DNA of 64,000 nucleotides. It comes from Clostridiaceae bacterium (GTDB lineage: Bacteria > Bacillota > Clostridia > DUPQ01). The stretch lies in the NCBI GenBank assembly GCA_012838235.1, contig DUPQ01000069.1, forward strand, positions 35,243-99,242. Reading direction: 5' to 3'. The position numbers and the translations under genes are program-made. The notes beneath the pieces were generated by a model. That model ran no database searches. It was not told where the DNA came from and saw only the letters and a program-made list of their open reading frames with translations. Shown here piece after piece: positions 24,837 through 33,769 of the stretch. Each line of letters opens with the position of its first letter. Within the stretch, counting starts at the first letter, position 1.

Positions 24837-25697
24837 TTATCGGTCGGAAAAACTTTCCGCTGTCTTCCGAATATGATTCTCAAATGCGGTCTCTTCTATA
24901 AGGTAACGGTTTTTCATTATATTCCATAATTGATCCGCTCCGTTTCCGGCTCGGACTTTCAATGTCTCTATGCAGGAAAGTGCCACCTCTTCACTTATTA
25001 CTTTCCTCTTCGAAGAGGCTTCCATCTTTCTTTTAATGTACTCCTTTGATACATGTGAAAAGATATCAGATGCATCTTCTTTTGTCACTCCTATTGCACC
25101 TGCAAGACTTACAGCAGACGGAATATCCGAGAAAAAATCGCATACAAGATAATATCCGTCAATGTTCTCGCACAGCAAATCCTTGGGATAACAAATCCAA
25201 CAATCGGCATATTTGTATGTCTCTCTCACGTCATCTTTGTCGTCAGCCGTGACATTGCAGAATAAAAGATAGCGTGCTCCTTCCGTTATTACGGGAAGTT
25301 CTTCGTTGTATGTACTCATAGTGTAACCTACACCTACTGTAATGCAATCCCGGTCGGGATACAAATCCGATGTACAGGATAAAACTTTGTCTACCTTAAT
25401 ATCGAACAGTGTGGCTTTGTCGGAAACATTGGTATCCATGAATTCATAGTCTACGGTAGTATATCGCACATTTGAAACTTCACCGGTCAATATTACCGTG
25501 TTTTTTGTATAAGCATCTTCTTTCTTAAGAACAACCCAGTTATAATCAACAAAGACAACTGTTTGCGTATCTTCAACGGTCCGGACTTCTGTATTGTCCG
25601 ATACTTCCGGTTGTTTTTCTTTGTTAATCTGACAGGCAACTAAAAGTGAGATAAATACTATACAGCAAACAATGTATAATAACTTTGTTTTCTTCAT
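24837..25697 (-). CDS. Lipoprotein of unknown function
   Basis: A 286-residue protein with a lipoprotein signal (MKKTKLLYIVC, lipobox SLLVAC around residues 17-22). The mature part has a beta-rich middle (VILTGEVSNVRYTTVDYEF, ITVGVGYTMSTY) and a helical C-terminus. The region TLFDIKVDKVL followed by GARYLLFCNV resembles a small OB-like or cystatin-like module, but no family can be named with confidence. It lies 26 bases after the VanY-type gene and ends the long envelope operon. Export to the outer membrane face of the cell is predicted from the signal only. Confidence 0.65.
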   Translation of the reverse strand: MKKTKLLYIVCCIVFISLLVACQINKEKQPEVSDNTEVRTVEDTQTVVFVDYNWVVLKKEDAYTKNTVILTGEVSNVRYTTVDYEFMDTNVSDKATLFDIKVDKVLSCTSDLYPDRDCITVGVGYTMSTYNEELPVITEGARYLLFCNVTADDKDDVRETYKYADCWICYPKDLLCENIDGYYLVCDFFSDIPSAVSLAGAIGVTKEDASDIFSHVSKEYIKRKMEASSKRKVISEEVALSCIETLKVRAGNGADQLWNIMKNRYLIEETAFENHIRKTAESFSDR

Positions 25698-25723
25698 TAT
25701 GGTACCTCCCGATTTTTATGCTT

Positions 25724-27004
25724 TTATTTCACCTTGCACAGTACCACATAACCCTCAATGTTTGAAGCTATGCGCGAATACTGTACTGTTTCCATTACAT
25801 TTTCATCTATGTATATGTTATCATTTTTTGCGTATATATACCAGTATGTTTCATTATCGTATGTAAAATCTATGAGCTTTTCGGTCAACAGTTTTTGATA
25901 AAACTCCTCCATGCATAAGTTCTCATTGTAAAGGTAAAATGCGGTGGGTAATCCTACATACCGTAAGTGCCAGGGCTCATATAGAGTAATCTTTGTATAC
26001 TGCTCCTTGCCTTCTTCATATCTTACGGTAAATCCGTATTTATAACTGTTGTTTTTAAGCCAGATTGCATATGGAGCGCCTTTTGACGATTCATCCATCA
26101 TGTAGCCGTAACCTACCACATCCAATGTCAGTCCGTTATGATGCTCACTGCAGCCGGGTATCGCTACACGTCCCGCTGTGTATTCATAGGCCTGTGCATA
26201 TGTCATATTTTCCTGAGTCACCCTTCTGTTGACCCAGTAATCAAAACTCTGTTTTTGAGAGTCATATGTTCTATATGCACTTGCAACATGCATTTTAAGA
26301 CTTGCATCCTGCTTATCTGCAGCTGCTAATAGTTCTTCCAATGCCTGTTTAACATGAGGCAGAATGAAAAGGTCATCTCTGTTGTCTAAAACATAGTTTT
26401 TATCCTTAAGCTGTATAAGTCCCGTTGTATCGTTTGCTTCGTCTTGCGTTATAGGGTTATCCCTGTTTATGATTCTCAGGGAAACATCATGTTTCATTGT
26501 ACTCTTTTTTATTTCATTCATATAGATTGTACCGTCTCTGTCGGCCAAAAGATAACCCGACTTTATTATGCTGTCCGAAATAATCGTAACCGTGGCTATA
26601 TAGTTATGTTTTTCATGAAATATTCCGGTATTCAGATTGAATTTATCATTCTCATAACACGCAACGGAGCTATCGGGAAAAGATATATAAACTGTGGCAT
26701 CATTATCAACGGTACTGTTAAACATATCATTTATTACCTTATCCTTATCAGCTGTAAGTGTTACGTTTTGGGGATTGTTTTTACGGGGAAGATATCGGTT
26801 CAACCCTTCAATCGGAGTATACTGCCGTGTAGATGTGGGGGAAGATAAGTCGGAGGATTCCGTTACCTGCCCTGTCGGATTTTCGGGTGTATTTATAACA
26901 TCCCCTTTACGGAAAAGGAAAATAAGTATGGCTATAGCGACACAAAACAGTATTACCGCTGCTATAACTCCCGTTATTCTCTTTACTTTTTCTTTGTTCT
27001 TCAC
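25724..27004 (-). CDS. VanY-type D-alanyl-D-alanine carboxypeptidase (M15B)
   Basis: A 426-residue membrane-anchored peptidase: an N-terminal helix (about 10-30), an extracytoplasmic spacer, then the VanY domain. The zinc-site motifs are SAYRTYDSQ, SEHHNGLTLDV (SxHxxGxxxD, about 286-296) and EPWHLRYVG (about 340-348); these give the His-Asp-His ligands and catalytic Glu. Such enzymes trim D-Ala from peptidoglycan stem peptides. A full VanY domain is present. The C-terminal 70 residues after EPWHLRYVG are an extra extension. Without van regulators nearby, housekeeping wall remodelling is more likely than glycopeptide resistance. It sits with FtsEX and wall hydrolases. Confidence 0.9.
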   Translation of the reverse strand: MKNKEKVKRITGVIAAVILFCVAIAILIFLFRKGDVINTPENPTGQVTESSDLSSPTSTRQYTPIEGLNRYLPRKNNPQNVTLTADKDKVINDMFNSTVDNDATVYISFPDSSVACYENDKFNLNTGIFHEKHNYIATVTIISDSIIKSGYLLADRDGTIYMNEIKKSTMKHDVSLRIINRDNPITQDEANDTTGLIQLKDKNYVLDNRDDLFILPHVKQALEELLAAADKQDASLKMHVASAYRTYDSQKQSFDYWVNRRVTQENMTYAQAYEYTAGRVAIPGCSEHHNGLTLDVVGYGYMMDESSKGAPYAIWLKNNSYKYGFTVRYEEGKEQYTKITLYEPWHLRYVGLPTAFYLYNENLCMEEFYQKLLTEKLIDFTYDNETYWYIYAKNDNIYIDENVMETVQYSRIASNIEGYVVLCKVK

Positions 27005-27016
27005 ATTGTCCTCTGC

Positions 27017-27871
27017 TTATTCGATTATCTTCAGTATATCCTTACTGTGATAATGATAATGAGAGTTGCAATACGGACAAACCGCTTCTATTGTTGACTG
27101 CTGCTTAGCCACTTCGTTCAGTTGTTCTTTGTCTATGGTCAGCAGTTTGTCCAATATCTTCTCTTTACTGCAGCTGCATTTGAATGCAATGCCGTGTGTG
27201 CCGGTTATCTCGGGGTTGCGGTCGGAAAAAAGGAAATTAAGGAGATTCTCCGGCGTTTCAAGATCATATATGAGTTTGGATATGTTGCCTGTCAGTGATA
27301 CCCTTTGTTCAATCTCGTCCAGAATCCTGTCTTCGGTACCGGGTAAGACCTGTATTATGTATCCTCCGGCAGATAACAATTTTCCTTTGTCATCAAAGTA
27401 TGTTCCCAATGCACAGGCTGTGGGTGTCTGCTCACTGTCCATATAGTATCGGGCTATATCCTCGGCAATCTCACCGGTTATGAGACGGGTTATGCCGGTA
27501 TAAGGTTCTTTTAAACCGAAATCTCTGGATATCATAAGTTTTCCGGGCATGAGAAGTTGTCCCAGCGAAGTAATGTTTTCACCGTATGTTGTATAGTCAT
27601 TGTTTGTGACATAACCTTTGACCTTGCCTTTTTCATCGGATATTGCCAATACCCCTTTCATAGGACCTTCCGATGATACCTGCACCGCAATGCTCTCGCT
27701 TTGCGTCATGTAAGACATTATCGCGGTTACGGTAAGCAATCTTCCCAACGCCATCGCCGACATCAGATTGAGCCTGTGTAAACGTATAGCCTCATTGACG
27801 GTATTTGTACTAAGTGCAATAAATACCCTTACCTTTTTATCATATGCCAAAGCCGTTACTATTCTGTCCAT
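27017..27871 (-). CDS. hslO: Redox-regulated chaperone Hsp33
   Basis: A 284-residue cytosolic holdase switched on by oxidative unfolding. The zinc switch is intact: CSC at 232-234 and CPYC at 265-268, the family's CxC-x(27-32)-CxxC pattern. The N-terminal core shows RIVTALAYDKKVRVF, and a GPMKGVLAI segment. Length matches Hsp33. It lies 8 bases after a methyltransferase gene and 13 bases before the VanY-type gene, inside the long envelope operon. Confidence 0.95.
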   Translation of the reverse strand: MDRIVTALAYDKKVRVFIALSTNTVNEAIRLHRLNLMSAMALGRLLTVTAIMSYMTQSESIAVQVSSEGPMKGVLAISDEKGKVKGYVTNNDYTTYGENITSLGQLLMPGKLMISRDFGLKEPYTGITRLITGEIAEDIARYYMDSEQTPTACALGTYFDDKGKLLSAGGYIIQVLPGTEDRILDEIEQRVSLTGNISKLIYDLETPENLLNFLFSDRNPEITGTHGIAFKCSCSKEKILDKLLTIDKEQLNEVAKQQSTIEAVCPYCNSHYHYHSKDILKIIE

Positions 27872-27878
27872 AAAACAC

Positions 27879-28616
27879 CTATTTCTTTTTTAATATTATA
27901 AATTTCCTTGTGCTGTTCTTCTTAGGTTTATCAAAAGATAAATCGTCCAGCATATCCGCCAATTCAAAACCGCTTCTGTTTGCCATATCAATAATCTCTT
28001 TGTCGGAATATGCCCTTTCAATATTGCATGTATCGTATCGTTTATAGCATCCTTGTTGATTCTTTATAAAATACGTAATCTCCATTCTGCATAATCCGGT
28101 CTTTTTGTTATATTTATTCATCCATGTATAGGAGACATCAGCCGAAAGATCGAAATATGTGTTTTTTGCAAGAACGGTCTCAAACTTATATACCGTATTC
28201 AAATCGAATATGAACAATCCTTCGCTTTCCAGAAAAAGTGACACTCTGTCAAATGCTTTTTGCAGCCGTTTTCTGTCGGTTATATGATTTATGCAGTCCA
28301 ATAAACTGACAGCTGTCTGAACGGTACCGAACAGATTAAGATGCTCCATTGCCTGATTGATATACTGTATATTTGTTGTGTCCTTTGCACACGCAACATT
28401 CAGCATATTCCGTGAAGGATCGGTACCTATCATCGAATATCCTTTATCTCGCAAAGCACATGTAAGGCTGCCCGTACCGCAGCCTACATCCAATATTATT
28501 TCGCTCTTTTTTGTCTGATATCTTGCTATTATCTCATCTATATAATCCGCATATGCCGCATAGTTCACATCTTTCATGAGAATGTCATAGACATCAGCTA
28601 TGCAATCATACATCAT
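27879..28616 (-). CDS. Class I SAM-dependent methyltransferase
   Basis: A 245-residue Rossmann-type methyltransferase. Motif I ILDVGCGTGSL is at 41-51, followed by MIGTDPSRNML (acidic residue that binds the ribose) and LLDCINHI as motif IV region. The C-terminal part (ITYFIKNQQGCYKRYD, IERAYSDKEI) is typical of small-molecule methyltransferases next to hslO or ctpA in Firmicutes; the substrate cannot be told. The ATG overlaps the stop of the S41 protease gene by four bases. Confidence 0.85.
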   Translation of the reverse strand: MMYDCIADVYDILMKDVNYAAYADYIDEIIARYQTKKSEIILDVGCGTGSLTCALRDKGYSMIGTDPSRNMLNVACAKDTTNIQYINQAMEHLNLFGTVQTAVSLLDCINHITDRKRLQKAFDRVSLFLESEGLFIFDLNTVYKFETVLAKNTYFDLSADVSYTWMNKYNKKTGLCRMEITYFIKNQQGCYKRYDTCNIERAYSDKEIIDMANRSGFELADMLDDLSFDKPKKNSTRKFIILKKK

Positions 28617-29890
28617 TTACTCTCCAGTATCTCTATGGCTTTTTGAAGCTGTGCATCATGCTCCAATTCCAAAGAGTCTACATAGGCATCTTCATAGCCC
28701 TCAAACGGTAATACTTCCACATCGGGTGTAATTCCTATACCGTCAATACAGGTGTCGTCAGGCAGTAGGAATTGGTAACTGGTAACCCGCAATTGCGATC
28801 CGTCATCCAAGTCATATATACTCTGTGCTACACCTTTGCCGAATGTTTGGGTGCCCACTATGGTTGCAAGACCGTAATGCTTCATGGCTCCGCTGAACAA
28901 CTCCGATGCCGATGCGGAATTTTCGTTGACAAGAATAACCGTAGGAATGCTTACGGCATAACTGTCCGATGTGTATTCCTCTTCATATCCGGTACCGTCT
29001 GCAAGTGTTGTTATTACGCCCTCTTCTATGAAAGCATCGGCAAGGCTGACCGCAGCATAGAAATCTCCGCCGGGGTTATCTCTTAAATCCAATACCAGCT
29101 TTTTCATTCCCTGTTTAAGAACCAGGTCATTGAATATATCCACAAATTCATCCAGCATATCGGCACTGAAACTGCTTATATATACATGGCCGATATCGGT
29201 GCCTTCAATCATCTTGCCGGTTACTTCTATCGTATTTATGAGCATCCTCATAATGTTGAATTGTATTTCCTTTTCCTCCGAAGGTCTCCATATTGTTATA
29301 TTCACATATGTGCCTTCCTCGCCCTTTACCATGGAAGCAATGTATTCCAAAGACATACTCTTTGTGAGTTCCATATCCTCTACTTTTATTATTATGTCAC
29401 CGGGTTTGACTCCCTTGACATATGCATCACCCGTGGGATTGACCGAAACGACTTCCGCTCCTATGCCGTCCTCCGGAGTAACGATGGTTACGCCTATCCC
29501 TTTATATTCCCCGCTGGAAGATTCTCTTATGGACTGTGCATGCTCTTCCGGAACATACATGGTATATGCGTCAAATACCGATGACATGCCCGCTATGATG
29601 GCTTCCATCATCTTTTCATGGTCTATATCATAAATGGACATTTTCAAAAGAAGGTTATATACTTCATTGAATTTTTCCAGCTGTTCTTCGGTAAACTCTC
29701 CCTCAAGTTTAACATTCTGAGGAGATGCCTCGGGCAAAGTCACCGTTGTTATCCTGCGGGCTATTGCTCTGTCTATCGGTGTGAAATCCTTAAGGAAAAC
29801 GCATCCCGTCAGCAGAGAAAATGATGTTACCGCTAACATTATTAATATGGTTATTGTCTTTTTGATAAGTATTTTTTTCAATTTGTTCAC
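28613..29890 (-). CDS. S41-family C-terminal processing protease (CtpA/CtpB-like)
   Basis: A 425-residue secreted or membrane-anchored protease. An N-terminal hydrophobic segment with SLLTGCVF could be a lipobox, then an S41 N-terminal helical region, a PDZ domain (about 130-215: GIGVTIVTPEDGIGAEVV, GVKPGDIIIKV), and the catalytic part: LVLDLRDNPGGD, LVNENSASASELFSGAMK (catalytic Ser) and GTQTFGKGVAQSI (catalytic Lys). CtpB-type enzymes cut signalling or envelope proteins. It lies directly downstream of the M23 peptidase gene; the pair often works with FtsEX in wall splitting in Firmicutes. Confidence 0.92.
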   Translation of the reverse strand: MNKLKKILIKKTITILIMLAVTSFSLLTGCVFLKDFTPIDRAIARRITTVTLPEASPQNVKLEGEFTEEQLEKFNEVYNLLLKMSIYDIDHEKMMEAIIAGMSSVFDAYTMYVPEEHAQSIRESSSGEYKGIGVTIVTPEDGIGAEVVSVNPTGDAYVKGVKPGDIIIKVEDMELTKSMSLEYIASMVKGEEGTYVNITIWRPSEEKEIQFNIMRMLINTIEVTGKMIEGTDIGHVYISSFSADMLDEFVDIFNDLVLKQGMKKLVLDLRDNPGGDFYAAVSLADAFIEEGVITTLADGTGYEEEYTSDSYAVSIPTVILVNENSASASELFSGAMKHYGLATIVGTQTFGKGVAQSIYDLDDGSQLRVTSYQFLLPDDTCIDGIGITPDVEVLPFEGYEDAYVDSLELEHDAQLQKAIEILESK

Positions 29891-29902
29891 CTTTTCTATA
29901 AT

Positions 29903-31069
29903 CTATCTTGAAGGATCTATATACAGGAGCGGGTCCACTCTTTTTCCGCCTATTATCACTTCAAAATGTAAATGCGGTCCCGTTGACCATCCTGTAGAAC
30001 CTACGAGAGCTATTACCTGACCTTTCTTAACCGATTGTCCTGCGCTGACCAAGAGTTTGGAGCAGTGGGCATACAGTGTGGATACTCCACCGCCATGGTC
30101 TACCACCACATAATATCCGTACCCTTCTCCCCATGATGCTATGGATATAACTCCCTCATTGGCCGCCACTATATTGTTCCCCTTTATTCCGCCGAGGTCC
30201 ACTCCGTAATGCATTCTCCATTCGAAAAATATGGGGTGAAGTCTCCAGCCGAACAGGCCGCCGCCTGTGGGAAGGTGTTTCCAGGAAGGTAGAGGCCAAG
30301 TCATCTGTCCTCCGATATAGTCAATCTCTCTTTGTAATTTTAATATAAGATTGAGCATTTCCGCCTCTTCGGCTGCCAATGCATCCTCTTTTGCTTTGAG
30401 AACCTCTATAGTACTGCCGGTAATATTGATAGTTTCCAAAGCTTCACTCTGCATGGACTGCATGTTGCTGAGCACTATCTGAGCCTGCTCGCTTAGAGTT
30501 ATATATGAAGCTTTGAGCATCTCCATGGTTTCTCTTTTTGCACTTATATCCTTCATCATTACTTTCATTTCTTCAATAAGCAGATTGTCATGTTTGGCAA
30601 TTAGTTTATTTAATTCAATATAGTCGTAATATTCTTTTAAAGATGAGGACTGCATCAGCACATCCAGCATGGAAAGATTGCTGTTTATATAGGCATTGAC
30701 AACTCTGTCTTTCAATACCTTAATTTTCTCGGCATAATCTTCCTCCGCCTGCTCGATTGTTTCGGTCAGACTGTCTATCTTACCGGTAACCTCCACTATG
30801 TACTCGTTATATGTAGCAAGCTGTATCTCTTGAGAACTGATGCTGTTCTTCATATTCTTGGCAAGGCTCTCATAATATGATTTTATGCTCTGCTTTTGTT
30901 TAATCTCGTTTTCAATCTTTTTAAGCTGGTCCTGTATGTTCCCGAGATTATCTTTGGCTTCATTAATGTCCCCTACACAAAATGTTGCCTGAGTAAAAGA
31001 AAGCAACAGCACAAAGACCAGTATAATCGCACATTTTCTTAACTTTTCAGTACCCTTTATCATTTGCAT
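29903..31069 (-). CDS. EnvC-like M23 peptidase with N-terminal coiled coil
   Basis: A 388-residue exported protein: signal peptide (about 1-30), two long coiled-coil stretches (about 35-120 and 150-245), and a C-terminal M23/LytM domain. Zinc ligands are visible in MHYGVDLGG (about 286-294) and GPHLHFEV (His366, His368), so this copy should be catalytically active, unlike E. coli EnvC. The coiled coil resembles the part that contacts FtsX, and the gene follows ftsX by nine bases. Likely role: peptidoglycan hydrolysis under control of the FtsEX ATPase at division or elongation sites. Confidence 0.9.
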   Translation of the reverse strand: MQMIKGTEKLRKCAIILVFVLLLSFTQATFCVGDINEAKDNLGNIQDQLKKIENEIKQKQSIKSYYESLAKNMKNSISSQEIQLATYNEYIVEVTGKIDSLTETIEQAEEDYAEKIKVLKDRVVNAYINSNLSMLDVLMQSSSLKEYYDYIELNKLIAKHDNLLIEEMKVMMKDISAKRETMEMLKASYITLSEQAQIVLSNMQSMQSEALETINITGSTIEVLKAKEDALAAEEAEMLNLILKLQREIDYIGGQMTWPLPSWKHLPTGGGLFGWRLHPIFFEWRMHYGVDLGGIKGNNIVAANEGVISIASWGEGYGYYVVVDHGGGVSTLYAHCSKLLVSAGQSVKKGQVIALVGSTGWSTGPHLHFEVIIGGKRVDPLLYIDPSR

Positions 31070-31078
31070 ACTCCTCTT

Positions 31079-31972
31079 TTAAGCTTTCAGATACTTGCGT
31101 ATCGCGAAAAAGCTTCCCAGTATACCAAGGCCGATGCCGTACAGTAAAAACACTCCCAATAATACAAGAAGCATCTGAGGAACGGGAACCAGTTCCAGTA
31201 CACCCATATATTCGCTCAAGTCCCCCTCTAACCTTGTATACATATAATTATATCCGAAACCGGCTATAATAAAAGAAATTATTGCGCCTAAGAACCCTAT
31301 AAATGCTCCCTGCAGATAGAACGGAGCTTTTATTCTCGATTCCGAGGCCCCTATATATCTCATAATGGTAACTTCCTCTTTGCTGGCCGATACAGTTATC
31401 TTTATGGTGTTGGATATAAGGAACAGCGATAGAATTCCCAACAGTGCAGTAAGCACCCCGCAGACATATCTTATCGTGTAGGATATGGCACCGGCTCTTT
31501 CATATGCTTCGGAACTGTATTTGACTTCATAGATGTTGGACATTGCTTTCATATTGCGCACGAATATATGCGCATATGTTACGTCATCAAGTTTTACAAT
31601 GAAGGATGCGGGAAGAAATTCATGCCCCAGTTCCGCCATAACTTCCTCACCTACAAGTTCTATTCCCGCCTGATAGGCATCCATCTGTGAGACATATTTA
31701 ATTTCCGTCACATGTGCATCGGCTACTAAAACGTCCTGAATATCGTTAAGAGTTTTTTCATCTGCTTCCGGTATGACATACACCGTTATATTAAGCATTT
31801 CTTCCATCATGGTATCGGAGTTATATGATACATTCATAAGAAGTATTCCCACAACACCCATCAGCAGTATCGTCACACACACCGTAAAGATAGAGGTTAT
31901 AAACAACACCTTGTTCCGGACAATGTTGTTAAAGGACTCTATTAAAATGTATTTAATACTCACAGGCTTCAT
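31079..31972 (-). CDS. ftsX: Cell-division permease-like protein FtsX
   Basis: A 297-residue membrane protein with the FtsX layout: an N-terminal cytoplasmic start, helix 1 (about 23-45), a 110-residue extracellular loop, then three helices (about 170-195, 222-245 and 270-290). The C-terminal FtsX/MacB-type core shows SASKEEVTIMRYIGAS. It pairs with FtsE, whose gene end it overlaps by 20 bases, and passes ATP-driven conformational change to wall hydrolases such as the M23 protein encoded next. Confidence 0.93.
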   Translation of the reverse strand: MKPVSIKYILIESFNNIVRNKVLFITSIFTVCVTILLMGVVGILLMNVSYNSDTMMEEMLNITVYVIPEADEKTLNDIQDVLVADAHVTEIKYVSQMDAYQAGIELVGEEVMAELGHEFLPASFIVKLDDVTYAHIFVRNMKAMSNIYEVKYSSEAYERAGAISYTIRYVCGVLTALLGILSLFLISNTIKITVSASKEEVTIMRYIGASESRIKAPFYLQGAFIGFLGAIISFIIAGFGYNYMYTRLEGDLSEYMGVLELVPVPQMLLVLLGVFLLYGIGLGILGSFFAIRKYLKA

Positions 31973-32648
31973 TTTCGTAAATACTTCCTTCCGTATCGCT
32001 GACTATTTCTCCGTCCTGCAGGCGGATTACCCTCTGTTGTAACCTGTCCACTATACGCGTATCATGAGTAACCACCACCACAGTAGTACCCAATCGGTTT
32101 ACTTTATACAAAAGATCCACTATTTCCACGCTTGTTTTGGGATCAAGATTTCCCGTAGGTTCATCGGCAATCAGAATATCGGGAGCATTTGCAATTGCTC
32201 TTGCCAGAGCTACTCTTGCCTGTTCCCCGCCCGCAAGTTCATCGGGAAAAGATTTTTCCTTACCTTCCAGATCCACCAGATGCAGAAGTCTCGGAACCAC
32301 CTGTTTAATGGTTCTGTTGGACTCACCTACAATTTCCATCGCAAACTCCACATTCTGATAAACGGTCTTGTTCATTAACAGCCTGCAGTCCTGAAAAACC
32401 ACTCCCAGTCTTCTGCGGTAATGAGGAAGATCATACCTTGATAAACTCAATAAGTCATATCCGTTTACGAATATATCGCCGGATGTGGGTTTTTCCTCTC
32501 TCATCAACAGCTTTATTATTGTGGACTTTCCCGAACCGGACTTACCTGTAATAAATACAAACTCACCTGGATCTACATGAAAGGTTATTCCGTGTAACGC
32601 TTCGGTACCGCTCTTATATATCATTGATACATTATCGAAATCTATCAT
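31953..32648 (-). CDS. ftsE: Cell-division ATP-binding protein FtsE
   Basis: A 231-residue ABC ATPase. Walker A GKSGSGKST (about 36-44), Q-loop VFQDCRLL, Walker B ILIADEPTGNLDP, and switch VTHDT. The ABC signature reads LAGGEQARVALARAI rather than the usual LSGGE; the Ser-to-Ala change is conservative in place but notable. It begins one base after the stop of the PucR-type regulator gene and overlaps ftsX, so the order regulator-ftsE-ftsX is tightly coupled. Confidence 0.94.
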   Translation of the reverse strand: MIDFDNVSMIYKSGTEALHGITFHVDPGEFVFITGKSGSGKSTIIKLLMREEKPTSGDIFVNGYDLLSLSRYDLPHYRRRLGVVFQDCRLLMNKTVYQNVEFAMEIVGESNRTIKQVVPRLLHLVDLEGKEKSFPDELAGGEQARVALARAIANAPDILIADEPTGNLDPKTSVEIVDLLYKVNRLGTTVVVVTHDTRIVDRLQQRVIRLQDGEIVSDTEGSIYENEACEY

Positions 32649-32649
32649 A

Positions 32650-33705
32650 TTAATCCCTTCCCATGTTTCGCAAAAAACATTTTATCTGGCATATTGTATA
32701 GAACAGCACTGCGGATTCGAATTTCTGAACATCCAGACCGGTCAACTTGTTGAACTTTTCTATTCTGTAAACCAAAGTATTTCTATGCAGATACATTTTC
32801 CGGGCGGTCTCGCTTATATTCAAGTTATTCTCGAAAAATGCCTGCATGGTTTTTATTGTCTCATCATCTATCCTGTCATATACTTCGGAGGTAATTGTTT
32901 CTTCTATGAAGTGCTCCAACTGCTCTATCGGTATATCATGAAAGAATCTGGCAATGCCTATGTTGTTATAATTATAGACCGAATAACCTTCACTGTACAG
33001 AGAACCTATATCAAAAGCTTTTACCGATGTAATATAGGAGTTTCTGGCATCCTGCAACAGTGTGAAATACTTTCCTATGGATGCCTTTACCGGAACCATA
33101 AGCTGCTCTTCCAATGTGGATACCGCAGACAAGATTACCTGTTCGATATCGTCCTTTGCTGCAAGAATTACAACGGTGTCGTCATTATCCAAAGTGGTGA
33201 TAACGGTGTTTTTGGTGTCGCGGAAAAGATTCTTCAATATTTCGCTCACAGGGTATTCCGGAACATTACCCGTTCTTATGGTCACTACCGTCTTTTTTGC
33301 TACGGTATCAAAACGGAACACTTTATTGCGTTTATCCAATTCATGGCCGAATATATCGTTTTGCAGTATCTGTTTGAAAAAGAATTCCCTATCGGTCTTT
33401 TCTATGTTATCGGTAAGATAATCTTTTATGTAGAGGGCTAAAAGATTCAACACAAAATCGGTGTTGTCTCCCATCTGTTCAACAAACACATAATACTGTA
33501 CATTTCTGATAGCTTTTATCTTTGTAAAGATTAGCCCATCTACAGCCGGTTTATCATTAGTGTCTTTTACGAGCTTGTCGAATTGCTCAAAATCCTTTCC
33601 TTCCTGGGAACTATCAGAACACAATAAAATTGTCCCCTTCATACTGATAACTCCAAAAAGGCATCCTAATTGCTCATTCAACAGCTCTCTCAATTCTCTT
33701 AGCAA
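32650..33705 (-). CDS. PucR/CdaR-type helix-turn-helix regulator
   Basis: A 351-residue protein. The C-terminus carries the PucR HTH_30 domain: NLNISETARKMYLHRNTLVYRIEKFNKLTGLD (split here by its two halves at about 292-323), typical of CdaR/PucR regulators. The middle resembles the GGDEF-like linker (VVILAAKDDIEQ; MVPVKASIGKYFTLLQDARNSYI). The N-terminus is a ligand- or partner-sensing domain of unknown specificity. The start is TTG with GGCGG upstream. It is the first gene of the ftsEX-wall hydrolase operon behind the promoter at 33731-33760, so it may adjust that operon. Confidence 0.82.
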   Translation of the reverse strand: MLRELRELLNEQLGCLFGVISMKGTILLCSDSSQEGKDFEQFDKLVKDTNDKPAVDGLIFTKIKAIRNVQYYVFVEQMGDNTDFVLNLLALYIKDYLTDNIEKTDREFFFKQILQNDIFGHELDKRNKVFRFDTVAKKTVVTIRTGNVPEYPVSEILKNLFRDTKNTVITTLDNDDTVVILAAKDDIEQVILSAVSTLEEQLMVPVKASIGKYFTLLQDARNSYITSVKAFDIGSLYSEGYSVYNYNNIGIARFFHDIPIEQLEHFIEETITSEVYDRIDDETIKTMQAFFENNLNISETARKMYLHRNTLVYRIEKFNKLTGLDVQKFESAVLFYTICQIKCFLRNMGRD

Positions 33706-33730
33706 GTCAGAGATCCGCCTTTCGTATCCT

Positions 33731-33760
33731 ATATTACCACAATATATGATAAAGTGTAAA
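33731..33760 (-). promoter_or_regulatory. Promoter of the regulator-ftsEX-hydrolase operon
   Basis: On the minus strand TTTACA (33755-33760), an 18-bp spacer ending TGTGG and TAATAT (33731-33736). The TG-G is an extended -10 element. Confidence 0.6.
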
Positions 33761-33769
33761 CAAAATATA

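Noticed and set aside
25724..27004. A vancomycin resistance cluster, suggested by the VanY-type gene
   Set aside because: No vanRS, vanHAX or vanT-like genes are nearby; the gene sits in a wall-remodelling operon.
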